Part shown: one piece after another, positions 1 through 11,995 of the stretch
Numbering within the stretch: the stretch's first letter is position 1
Layout: every line of letters begins with the position of its first letter
Origin: Leptasterias polaris
Taxonomy: Eukaryota; Echinodermata; Asteroidea; Forcipulatida; Asteriidae
Assembly (NCBI GenBank): GCA_037783415.1
Contig: JAZGTN010000015.1
Coordinates: forward strand, 744,001-808,000
Length of the DNA: 64,000 nucleotides
Direction of reading: 5' to 3'
Program-made: the position numbers and the translations under genes
The notes under the pieces: generated by a model
Told to the model about the DNA's origin: nothing
The model's database searches: none
What the model saw: the letters and a program-made list of their open reading frames with translations, nothing else

Positions 1-1499
1 TGATATATGTGTTTGAATTTTTTAAATACATAATTTGAATTAAATATTTAACAAAAGAGATTGCATAAATGACAACTTGCAGTTAAATTCTCATTAGATA
101 TGATATTTTATGCATAATGTGTTGTACTGTTAAGGGTCACTATCTATCAGGCAAGTCTACCTATTTAACTATTTAGACTGAACAAGTTAGTGCACAGTAA
201 ATTATGGAATACTGATTAGCAGATGGTGATTTTTGAGTAGCAACGGATACATTTTGTGTTGTATTTTGTGATGCGATACCAGGGAAATCAGTCATCGCTG
301 TTGGGTATGATATAATGCAATCTACACTTGTGGATTGAGATTTGGTTTTGATTCAATTTAACACACATGAGTGAGTTGGGGACATATTGTGTTTCTACAT
401 GCAGCATTCAATGTGAAGTCAGGCACAGTGTGGTATAAACAGCATTTCTATGGAGTCCACTGCCATTGAATGCTTTCTGTGGTCATTGAATAAATATGAC
501 CCAAGCTTCGGGGTAGTATGAGCAGAGGTTACCCATGGTACTAAACAAAGACATTCAGGGCAAATAATGAAATGTAACTCCACCCCCCCCCCTTTTATTG
601 TGGATAAAACGGGTTAGATTAGATTGCTGGTTTGGACCTATTTTATATTAAAAAATTTAATTATGTACATGTATGACAGTTTCTCAATGCTGCCAATGTA
701 TTGACTGATCATGATTGGAACACGTAGAATGTACAGAGAAGGGAAGATTGGACATGTAAGTGTGGGATCCAAAGAGGCCACATTGTAACACTGGAAATCT
801 ATTCAATACATAAACAAAGAACTACTCTAGCCCCAAGGAGTAGAATAAACATGGCATGGACATTGCAACCTCAGATTATGCTCTGCAGTCTGACAAAGAC
901 ATGTAGAGTTGCCCAAGTGTATCCTATCCCTGTTCAGTAATCAAAGCCTATATTAGGAACATGAAGGGCAGGTCATAGTTTGGTTCAGTCAAATGAACAC
1001 AATGAACATATCCAACACTGTTATTTACATTAGAATGCATGAGTACATACATTTACATGTTGCTGGCCTAGGTTGACCTGCAGAGTGTTGTCTATTGATG
1101 TGGTTAAGTACTATGACTCCATGCATGACACTATGAGCTTTGTACTTGGTTATATCATAGAGCAGATTGTCAGAGTGCATAAACTTATTGGTGATATTTA
1201 GAGAGGCGGGGTATCACAAATTGGATCAATCTGTTCAGGTTGTTGAGGAACTGCAAAATCGGTTTAATAGTACTTTACACCTCATGGTCGGAGAATGATT
1301 TCCTCCAGCAATTTTGCTATTTGACTGCAAAGTTTTATGCCCACTTAATACTAATAATATATTGAGTAGCAAATGATGATATTTGGAGCAGTGACTGATC
1401 TATGTTGTGTAGCATTTTGCTCTGCTGCATCGGTGTAAGGGAAGATCACTCATTGCTCCATGGTTCACACATTGAGACCATAAGAGTATCTTGATGTGT
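1..1499. other. non-coding, nothing recognised
   Basis: AT-rich unique-looking sequence with a short C run near 583. No open frame, RNA gene or repeat was supported. Confidence 0.6.
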
Positions 1500-1860
1500 G
1501 AGACAATGAAATGTAATTCAAGTAATAAACCACAGGGGAAACTGACTGGGTAAATTGTTATTAATTTTGGGTTGAACAAAGACACATTGTCGAGAGTGGG
1601 ATTTGAACCAACGGCATCCGGATTAAAGTGCCAGGGCTCCTCCAACTGAGCTATCTAGCCCTAATGTTGGTAGTCTCCCAGTCAAAAGCCATGCAACTGT
1701 AAACTGCTATATAACTAGGGATCACATTCAAGTTTACAATACAACCTGGGAAGTGGCAGAAGACAGGATCACCTCAAGGGAATGCAACTTTTTATTTCAA
1801 ACATCAAGTAATAAACCACAAGGGAAACTAACCGTAATGGGTAATTTTCAATTAATTTTG
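1500..1860 (-). repeat. SINE copy with flanking direct repeats
   Basis: A minus-strand tRNA-like head (1589-1661; TAGCTCAGTTGG and GGTTCAAATCCCACTC) is followed by the AACCCAAAATTAAT tail. The sequence AAGTAATAAACCACA occurs at about 1521 and again at about 1805. The same AATAATAAACCA words occur beside the SINEs at 49.8 kb and at 50963. Confidence 0.6.
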
Positions 1861-3635
1861 AAATGTAATTAACACATTGATTTGTAGCAAACCACTCTAC
1901 ATGGACAAACCAACCATTAGCCTGTTAGATTTTTACTTTCTGTGTTTTCATGTGAAACCTTCTGCTAATGATATGAACAATAAGTCCAATAAGCGTCGTT
2001 ACCAATAATTAAAAACTTCCATCCTACTCTACACCATAGAGTATTAACCTGATATACAGGTCCTCCATTGCATTGATCATTCCATCTGGCTAGAGCTAAC
2101 ATCACATTATGTAGGTATCGTTAAAACCATACTACATGTACATCTCCTGGCTTACTGTAAACCATGCTATAGATCAGAGATCTAATTCATAGTACACTCA
2201 ACTATTGTGAGTTATGTACTGTGATACCCAATGTACATCTGAAATGAAGTCGATCCTCCCTAATCAAGTGACCAACCTACCACATCAAGCATTCAACATT
2301 CAACAGGTCATAAAGCCGAAGCTGCTCCATTAATGTGCCATACATATCACTTTGTTGTGTCACGTTCATGTTCTACATAACATGTCGTCAGCACACCATG
2401 CACCCCCTCAGAGTTAATGCTCAGAGCATAGTAATTGTAGTGCGTCAACCAACGTACACAAGTTCTTTGACCCCTCGCCGTAATTACTAAATGTAAAAGG
2501 TGTCCCTAAATGTAGGGCATGTTTCAGGAACACATACATAATGTAGGTAGTTCATCGTCCCTGCTTGCCTTGAACAGTAGCTCTTGGGCCTATTTTCCAT
2601 GGAATACACATCCATGTGATTGGTTGAGGGTCCTTTATGAGCCTGTGGCGGTAGTAGTGAGTGTGTTGGAGTAGGCGTAAGTAGGGAGAGATCCTCCATG
2701 GTATAGATGTGTATCAGTGAAGTCTGTATGCCCGCAGTGCTATTCTAACTCTTTAGCACATACTCAAGATAGAACAGAGCATGAAAACTGATCCCTACCT
2801 GAGGGTTACCAGTGTGGGGAAGGTTGGGGACCAGGAATATCAAGGGGGGGGGGGGGGGGGATAGTTTCCTGAAATGATCTAGGGGTATGTTTGCATGTGA
2901 ACCGGTGTATTTGACAATTGTAACTGAAGCACTTCACTGCTAGGCTTTAGAGAGAAATGAGATACCTTTTCCCCCACACCGCACTGAAACCCAGGGCCAT
3001 TGATGCATTTCTAACTAATTTAAATTTCCATTTGTTATCAACCAAATGATCTTATTTATTTTATTTGGAAAAGTTGTTTTTCACATTCTTTAAGGCAAAG
3101 AAAATTAATGGAATAATTTTGAAAATTTTACTGAACTAAAAAACTTGAATCAGTTTGCACATCCATATTTTCTTTTGAAATGTTCGTAGTCAATTAGAAT
3201 ATGGTCTTTGAATTTTCATGAAAACTTTTCAAGGTGAGGACGCTATTGGTTTATTTAGCCTTCAAACCATCATTGGTTTTTATGAAGCATATATTGTTGC
3301 ATCATTTATGTCCATAAATATTTTGTGAAGATTCATTGACAAGAAGTAATGTTATTCACCTGTTAAAACCTGAATTTATATGTTTGCGGAAGCTTGGTAG
3401 AGATCATACAAACAAGGCCTCAAGGACAGTTTATGATGTTGTTTGGAAGATTAAAGATTTTGGATTGTGTTATTTTATTTGAGTTTTTGGTTTTACTGCA
3501 ACACGGTTGTGGAACTGATAGAAACACTGTAGGCCCAGTACGTTCCTAACATGCTTTCTTTGGCCATTTCTGTAATATTCTGTGTCCAATTGTACATAAT
3601 GAGTGCATGATTTTTGCAAAGTATCTGCCAAATAC
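1861..3635. other. non-coding, nothing recognised
   Basis: Contains a 17-base G run (2844-2860). The short open frames show no protein-like composition. Confidence 0.6.
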
Positions 3636-3850
3636 AGAGAGCTGTCAACATTTGCATCTTGCAATCAGGGAGATTTTGTACAACAATCAGGGAGATATTT
3701 AGAATTACTCTACAATCAACATCAGTCAGAAAAAGTTTCAATAATCAGGGAGATTTTCAAATCTGTTTTATCAGAACATGTAAAGTCTGGTTTATGTTCA
3801 GAGAACTATCTGTAGGATCTGGGAGAGTTGGCAACTATTTTTCAGACATT
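3636..3850 (+). repeat. dispersed repeat copy (AGCTGYCAACATTTGCATCTT family)
   Basis: Starts AGCTGTCAACATTTGCATCT and contains three AATCAGGGAGAT words, a GAACATGTAAAGTCTGGTTT segment and a final GAGAGTTGGCAACT. Similar to 31788-31965 and, inverted, 14752-14892. Overlapping open frames are incidental. Confidence 0.6.
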
Positions 3851-4244
3851 TTTTTGTCACTAAATTATTCATGAACAAATTATGTGACCAGGATGAGATA
3901 AAAACTACAATTTTGACAATATGGAGAAAAATTACAACCAAAGTTGTCTTATTTTCAGTAGTAATTTATAAAAAAAAAAATCTCAGATGATAAGAAGAGA
4001 TGTACAAACAGTACATTTATTCAGGAAGTTTTCAAGTTTAGTCGAAGCATGTTGAATGTGTGTCCATGCATCTAGTGTCGCACAGCCTCGCTACCATGGG
4101 CAGCGCGGCATTTTTCATTTTCCAAAGGCAACTTCATTGAAAAATCGTAAAGTCTACTGGAAACTTTTGAATGGGCACCAATGCAAGGACTATGGGGCAA
4201 CAGAGGTCATGGCCTCCGTGGCCTGCATGTAATTCCAGGCCTGG

Positions 4245-4561
4245 GATATTGGGAATGCTTATATTGTGCTTTATATGAGTGTGGATATATCCACAAGTTT
4301 TTGAGCTTTATATGTATTTATCCACAACTTTGTATGAGTGTGGATATAATGTGGATATATCCACACTCCTATAAAGCTGATAAATCTCTAGTCATATAAA
4401 ACACAATATCGTTGTGTCAGTGCGAAAATGTTGTATATATCCACACACAAAAAACCCACTTACTTTATAAGCGAGTTTGAAATTGTCATAACTTACGAAT
4501 CAAGTGCATGTCGAGATAAGTTTTTGCACTGATGCGATGATATATTAGCATTCCCAATATC
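4245..4561. mobile_element. 317-bp MITE with 15-bp inverted ends and internal palindromes
   Basis: GATATTGGGAATGCT (4245-4259) is exactly inverted at 4547-4561. Inside, the perfect palindrome GTGGATATATCCAC occurs at 4281-4294 and 4351-4364, with related TATATCCACAC words up to about 4445. No coding potential. Confidence 0.75.
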
Positions 4562-7500
4562 AAAATAAGCAACTGTGATTTGTAGTATCTTGAAATATGC
4601 AATGTTCTCGATTTTGAAAGAAATACTTCTTGAGAGGGTCGGTACTGGTATATTCTTTATAAAAAGTGAGATTTTAGATTGAAACTAAAAAACTATGTAT
4701 ATTTTATTTTTACCACTCCTGTTTTATGTCTACTAGTTATTACTGTTGATTTAAATCCACGGTGAATAATATATGAGTTAAGCACGCTTTTAAAAGATAA
4801 AATCCGTAAAGGCAATGATTTGAGTTATCTCTTTGTCGCCATGTATGTATGTATTATTTGTGAAAAAAATTATTGTAAAGAATAATCCGAGGTCATGGAG
4901 AAAATTGTTGTTTGTGAATAATACACAGTGGCCATCCAATGACATTGGGGGCTGTTGAATGAGCATAATGCATTAGGTTATGATGCAGTAACTCCTGTTT
5001 GTTCATTGGTCCATTGAGTAGGAACTGACCTCTGTTGGATTGCAAGAGTGGGGCTTTTTTGTACACTGGATGAAACCACCACATAATGCTTGCTATGTAT
5101 GAGTAGCTGCAGAGAGCCAGTACACTGTCCAGGTCACTGTTCATTGACTTCAATTGGATGTGCGCATACTAACCCAATGTGGGGAAGGGACAATGTGTGT
5201 GCATATAATACACAATAGGGCCTGATATGTATGTGTATATGAAAATGGTTGTGCACATTGGCTATGGTGTGTGTGGGGGCCTATCCAGTATCAATCTCAT
5301 TGCAATGCTCTGGCAACAATTGCTTTTCATGAGGCTGTGCACCAATGACCAGCTTCCTATTGCCATGTCACTGCTCTAGCAGCAGCGATCCGAGTAGGTG
5401 ATCAGTTGCTCTGTGTGTTCGACCATTATATCAAGCATGCTGACCTGTCCTCCTGCAGGACTGCTATAGCTCCTGGTCGACAACGTTTCACATTCTACCT
5501 CAGGTGAATAATAATTGTGTTGGACTGAGGATATGATCTTGATGTGGTATGTATGTACATAGATACCCAGTTTAATTACACAGAAATATCTACTAATAGA
5601 ATCCTATGCACGTGTATTGTGGATACATTGACCATGCATTGACCCACACAGTGTTAAATATGTCAAGGTAAAGGATATGTAAATAGTGAATCAGCAGTAT
5701 TAACATTGAACTATGATCCGGATGATTATTACTGATATAGGCTTGGTTTCAAGTACATGACTTTTATTTAACATACGTGTACGGTTGTTTGGGACAATGA
5801 ATACAAGCAGACCATGTTGTAGCATCTGCATCACTTTTACCACTGGAAACAATTTGTATTTTTAAACCATTTTTTCACTCATCAATGTTTTCTCACTGAG
5901 GAAGAGTAAGAACATTAATTGTTAGATATTTATGTCCTGATATTGACCACTTCCCGGCATAATGAATTACTCTATGCATAAATTGAGCTGTCATTTTACC
6001 ATTTGATAAATCATTGTATTGCTTCTAAAATAACCTCAAGGCACTGTATCAGTTACAAAAACTTAGAAAGACCCAGCTCTGAACAAAACACGGGTTTTGT
6101 CCGATCACAAGCTAGCATATCAAGACGACAAGCTCGAATTGTGCGCCGATATGAAAAAGAAAAACAAAACATTTCTTCTTCTCTTTTAAATTTTATTTAA
6201 TTGTTTTAGTAGATTTAATATAATTTTCTCCAAAATCATAAACTAGAAGTAAAACCATTTCAAGTGCTTGATATTTCACAGTAGAGCTTTTAAAACCAAA
6301 CGTAAACATCACTTAAAGAACTGTCTGAGGACCGCATTTCAACTTGGTTTGTTCGGCCAAACTTGCAAAATTTGGATCCAGAATGCCCCACAGTTTTGAT
6401 ACATTCATGGATTAACCCTGTTAGGCCCACTTTTTTCAAAAAAAAATCATTTTTTATTCATTTCCAACAAATTTCAAGAAAGTTATTTTGAAGAATAATT
6501 ATAATCTGTTGTTACATTGCATGGTTGAAATAAAAGCTTGAGAAGTTTTTAGTTTCACCATGGAAATATCTCATAGACATTCTCATAGACATTCTCATAG
6601 ACATTCGAATGCCTCTGGAAAGAGCTACTGAGCTCTTTGAGACGTATTTTCATCATCTTTAGAAGAGGATTTTGAAGACAATCAAAATATTGAGCCAACA
6701 AACAGAAAACAGATTTTAAGCATGTTTGGTATCCGCTAAATCAAAATTAACAACAAATTTTGAGGGAAAGTTTTTTAAACAGACATGACATTATTTCAGA
6801 CAGGAAGAGTTAGTTCAAGTAGATCACTGGAAAATGTTTGGCCTATTTTTATTTTTAGAAATCATTTTTGTCTATTAATTTTACAGATGTGCCCAAAAGT
6901 TAGTTGAAGAGAATTCACTCTGAATTTTTCTTCGAAAACAAACCACAAAATAATGACAACTGTAAAATGAAATCAGGTTGGTTTGTTGGTAGAAACTAAC
7001 TGGAACTACACTAAAATTTACCACCTATAAAAGGATTTACAAAGTACTTTTGAGAACAGAAAATCAGAAGTAGCTCAAACAATTAATATAAGTGCAGTGT
7101 GCTCATTGTTTCAAAGTTTTGCTGAAATAAAAATGTCAACTGTTGAAATTTCTTGATTATAAGATCCCTTTGATTAGTATTATTATTTTATAGCAGGTAA
7201 AAAGAGGTTAGATTTTTGCTATTTTGTGGATTCTATTTGGAGTTGATGTCAGGTGACTTTATTACTTTTGTATTCAAATGTTTTCTTTCATCTTTTGAGC
7301 ATTTAGATGCACTTTTTAAAGTTTTGATATCCGTGTATCAGTTTGATTGGAAATAGTTACGTGCAAAAACATAAATTTTCATTCAAATATTGAACAAATA
7401 AATACTCTAAATAATAATAATGCCAGGATCGTGTGAAAGGCCCTCAATATCTGAGGCTACAGGACGTAGCCCAACTAGAGGAGTTGAATGACTAATCATG

Positions 7501-7979
7501 AATGATTGATTTCTCTGTTGGAATGAGAAGGTGTGACGATTTTCCACGAATTCAATTTATTTATTTTTTCAAGTATGTGACTTGACCACAACCCAAACTA
7601 TCTCATTGTCTTTTTCCGTTCTTCTATTGAATGAAATTTAATGGTTTGAGAATATCATGCATAACTTGGACAATCAATCCCGCCCCCATGTTAGGGTTGG
7701 AGCTTTGTTAGTGAGGAAGCTACATATACATGCACTACATTAAGGATAATGTGTTAGGATAGCTATGCGATTGTGACTCATTCAATCATGATTTAAACCA
7801 AAAGTACAATGAACTGCAGGTTTCTCCCCATGCTCAACCCGGTATATCGTGCGGGTACGTACAAATTTCAGACCAATAGGTGCAAGTTGTTGTCAATATA
7901 GTAAAACAAATTCAAAATCAAATTCACACAAAATGAAACTACTTGAAAGTAGTATACCTTTAGGTTTTTTTACACCATT
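4562..7979. other. non-coding
   Basis: AT-rich; only the 12-bp tandem repeat at 6570 stands out. Confidence 0.6.
6570..6605 (+). repeat. 12-bp tandem repeat, 3 copies
   Basis: CTCATAGACATT repeated three times without mismatch. Confidence 0.9.
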
Positions 7980-8300
7980 TGATTGTTTTAATCCTATTAA
8001 AACTAACCTGTGAAAATTTCATTGGAAAAGGTGGTAGCATTTTTGAGATATTGTGAAAAATCTGGATCATTTACATCCACATAGGAAGAGTAATCCATAA
8101 TTGGAATACACAATATGGGAAATATTTCATGTGTGAACCATTTCTCAGATTGAAATTCTTTTGAACCCCTCTCTCTAAAACCACATTCCATAGAAGGGAA
8201 TCATTTTTCAAAATGCTATACATTATCAACAGCTGCAGTGCTTCTTACCAAGTAAGATTTTATGGTCATTAATTTTTGGAGTAATTACCAAAGGCATAGA
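7980..8300 (-). mobile_element. diverged copy of the same MITE
   Basis: Shares ACCTGTGAAAATTTCA at the left and ATGGTCATTAATTTTTGGAG plus TAATTACCAAAGGCAT at the right with the copy at 38862-39235, in the same order. Open frames here are incidental. Confidence 0.55.
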
Positions 8301-11129
8301 AGCGAGGGAAGGGTTGGACTAGAGAGGATGTCAGAGGGCATGCTGAAATTAGTTGCAACATTTCATGTGAATTCCAACTTTAGACTTTTCACTGGACCAC
8401 AAATATCTTTTCAAGACTAAAACTATTTTCTTTCTCTTTGTACTTTATGGTCAGAACTTACACTTACAAATCTAATAAAATTAGCAAATCTTTAATTCAT
8501 GTTTGTACTATTGCTGGAGGAAAATACAGTGGACTGCAGAACTTGTTTGGACTTGTTTGGGTGTGATGTAACTGGTCAATGCTAGAATTATGAGACTTTG
8601 GCCTGCCATTCAGTGAATACCTGAGAAGTCTTGGACTTGCGTTGTAAACTGCGGAGAATCTCTCGTAAAGTCTAATTTAAGCTATAAATGCTTAATGCAC
8701 AGCCACAACCTTCCACTCACTTAGCATAACAGTTTGAAATTTTAGGGTTACATTAAAAAATTATTTACAAGTTAAATTTACATTAATTATTCAACCTGTT
8801 CAACGAGGATCAATGCAAAAGTGCCGAACATCAAAATGGGCCCGTCTGGTACTTAATCTAAGTCCTAGTTTATTAATGCATTTTCTTAATGTATAAATGC
8901 TAATTCCATATGTCAGTGAACGTGATTAGATATACACTGACTCAAAGCAATCTTCATGCTCCACGTGGGCCACTGGGAATTGACTCAAAATACATGGAAT
9001 ATCTGTTGAATGCGGCGAACATTGGTAATTGCCAAAGACCAGAATCCACACTTTGTGTGTGTGACTGAAATTACTTATGAACTAATAAACCTTGTGAAGG
9101 TTTAAGCTAAACCAGTCATCAGAGCCACATCACTGTTATCAAATATCCGATATCAAACTTGAAATCATCCAAAGTAATTGGTTACTCATTTCTAAAAAAC
9201 TGTAGCATTTTTGGCAAAATGTCTCCATGACTATCTTTATACACTGTGTGTAATTTACTGTAAATCTGTGAACACATTTTCAACACCAGGGGACAATTTC
9301 ATCACACATTTATTTGCTTAGCAGAACAAAGCTAGCCAAGGTATCATGGATAGATTTATTGATTGGTTTCCTGAATATTTTTGTTAAGCAAAACTTGAGG
9401 TTGAGTTTGGAGATGATGTTCTAATGGTCAGCCTATTTCACTTGGGATTTCTTGAATATGCCTGATTCAGCCAGCAGTAAGCGGCTGATTGGTCTCTTGG
9501 TATCCTTAAATGACCATGTGGTCTAATCAGACTATGCCTGACTGAATTAAGGCCACGCCACACTCACCACAAAGTAAAAGGCCATTATTGGCCCCTGATT
9601 CAGAAATCCGGAAGGTATTCCCCTGCTACCTCCGAGGGGCGTTGCTCATGGGGTAATTCCCCTGAATTTAGGATCTCCTGGTGTGGTAGGTTTATTGTCA
9701 AATTCAGCAGCGCCTGAGTTGGCTAAATGCCAAGTTGTTTCTTGGATAACATATTTGCATAGTGTAACTGGACTAAATGTATTATCCAAAGGCTTAGGAT
9801 AACAAGTGGCCAAGTGGGGATGTGAACATACAACCTTCTAGTTGAAACCTTGCTCTTTAGTTTAGCTATAGAAAGCAAGACTGCTTTTGGTAAAGATACC
9901 ACATTTAATATTGGCAGAAGAAAACAGAATTACTGGTAATATCAGAACCTTTGGAGAGTGTTCTTCACTTCTTGTATATTTTTCATGTCTGATGAAACTG
10001 AAAATGTTCCACCCTTGTTGTATCTTAATGACTCAACAGGATTCTTGTCATGGTTTAGTCAGTTCATCTAGATTACATACATTAGTTAATATTACCCCCT
10101 TGCAGATGTGGAACGCACCTCAGCAAAATTTTTGTTTACTATTTCAACCAATTTGGGGGTCAACTCCTTTGTGTACATTTTGACTGCCACAATGGTGGAC
10201 AAGATAGGCACATGTAAGTGCAATGTGCGCTGTGCCCGGGGGTCAAAAACCCAGGCTGACCTATGAACATTAGTTTTACTCTGCATTCTTGTAACTGTAA
10301 GAAATTAACAAAGTCTCTATACAGTAGTCAGCCATTTTGCATTTATTGAATAATTTTTACAACCTTTCAAAAAACCAAATGTCTCTGTGGTAAATTTATA
10401 CAGATTTGATTTTTCATGAAGGATTCATTTCCCAGAGACAAACAATACATGGAATTATTCAGGAACATTTTCCTAAAAGTTGAGAAATAGTTCTTCCTTA
10501 CAAGTATTTCTTAATCTACAGCTAAATGAAACTGAAAGTGAGACATTTTTAGTTTTAAACTTTGCACTTTCAAAAGAGGAAAATGCAATAGACTGTCAAA
10601 GTCTGGCATGTATTTGAACATTGGCCTCTTTGCTTCCGTTAAACAGCAATGGGATGTGGGAACCCAAGTTTCTTCAAAATATAATGGTTAAGCAAGCACT
10701 AAATTTGTCTCTTGTAGTGTAGGCATATTATTTCACTTTCTGATGTATTCTTAGATTTTGGAAATTAACAATTGTGGTTGAAACTCTTTAGTGTATGTCT
10801 TGTCTACAGTTACTTTGTGGCTGTTGATTTGAAGTTTCGGCTGTTTCAGTGTGTAGCTTTAGTCTTGTAATTACCAGTAATTAAAGAGAAATGATTTTTC
10901 ACACAAAGACGTTTACAGATTACTGCACATTAAATACAGAAAAATTTAAATATTCTCAACAAATATATAAGTAATTAATAATGAGTTTTTAGAATTAAAA
11001 TGTCAGCACTTTTTTAAAGAAGATGTAGAGTGCACTCTGTACATTCTAGTCATTATGGTCATGCTTACAGGCATTGGCAAGTTGCCACATACTTTTGTTG
11101 CAGACATTCATGGCCCTTAGTTCCATTTT
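8301..11129. other. non-coding
   Basis: Nothing beyond the MITE end fragment at 9020. CCACGCCACACTCACC (about 9552) and GGTGTGGTAGG (about 9680) form a loose inverted pair that could be an old MITE. Confidence 0.5.
9020..9062 (-). repeat. MITE end fragment
   Basis: ATTGGTAATTGCCAAAGACC is the complement of the right end of the copy at 61755-62097. The rest of the element is not recognisable. Confidence 0.35.
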
Positions 11130-11640
11130 TTCCCCAAACAAGCCAAGTTATTACACCTTGAATGAAGACTACCCTCTCTTTGTGTTGGGAAGAACCGGTC
11201 CCCAGTCTGGGCTTTTTTCAATTTATTCCCAAACTAGCCAAATTATTACACCTTGAATGAAGACTACACAAAACCCTTTCTTTTGTGTCAGTAAGAATTG
11301 GTCTCCACTCTGGGCTTATTTTGTATGTGATGTAGTTTTCTTTGAAGGTCTATCCGTGTAGTTTTCTTTGAAGGTCTATCCGTGTATCTGCTGTGCATAC
11401 AAAATGAGTTCTGTATTGCACAAAGGTAGAATGGAAATTGAATAACATACAGGCCTATTTTCTAATTATGTACAATCAATGATGAAGCATTTTATTCTCC
11501 ATATTTGTTTCCTTCATTTTATTTTTTATTTTTTTCCTGAGAGGTTCAGCCTTGCATCTGCCGTGCATACAAATGAGTTTTGTGTTCTGGAAGGTAGAAT
11601 GGAAATTAAATAACAACCAGGCCCATTTTATGTATACATG
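11130..11640 (+). repeat. cluster of local duplications
   Basis: A unit of about 95 bp (ATTACACCTTGAATGAAGAC, then TCTGGGCTT) occurs twice at 11145-11320. A 26-bp unit (AGTTTTCTTTGAAGGTCTAT) occurs twice at 11334-11386. TGCATACAAA...AGGTAGAATGGAAATT occurs at about 11390 and 11565. Confidence 0.75.
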
Positions 11641-11865
11641 TATAATGGACTAAAGAAAAGGTCTTTGCAGTTGCGGGTCGGTGGATATGATGTATTGTTT
11701 GCCTTGCTGGTAAATTGGGAAAAAGTGCCTACCTTTTATACAATGTGTTTTTTATTTGATGTGTTTTCTTTTTATTTTATAATGGTGAACTTTCACAGCA
11801 CTTTTTAATCATTATATTATTAAGAAATGGAATTAGCTGTTGCAAACTGCTTACCAACTTAAAGG

Positions 11866-11995
11866 ACCTTTGGTATAAATGCAAATAATAGTCAATGGCC
11901 TGCGTTTCGACCTTTAGCAGAGTCATTCTCTTGATGTAGCTATCAAGACAAATTCTGCTAGGGTCCAAACGTCAAGCCATTAACTATTACTTACT
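11866..11995. mobile_element. second copy of the CGTTT-TAGCAGAGT hairpin element
   Basis: CAATGGCCTGCGTTTCGACC and TAGCAGAGT (about 11893-11922) pair with ATTCTGCTAGGGTCCAAACG and CAAGCCATTAA (about 11950-11983). The shared flank CCTTTGGTATAAATGCAAA resembles that of the copy at 49.05 kb. Confidence 0.7.
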
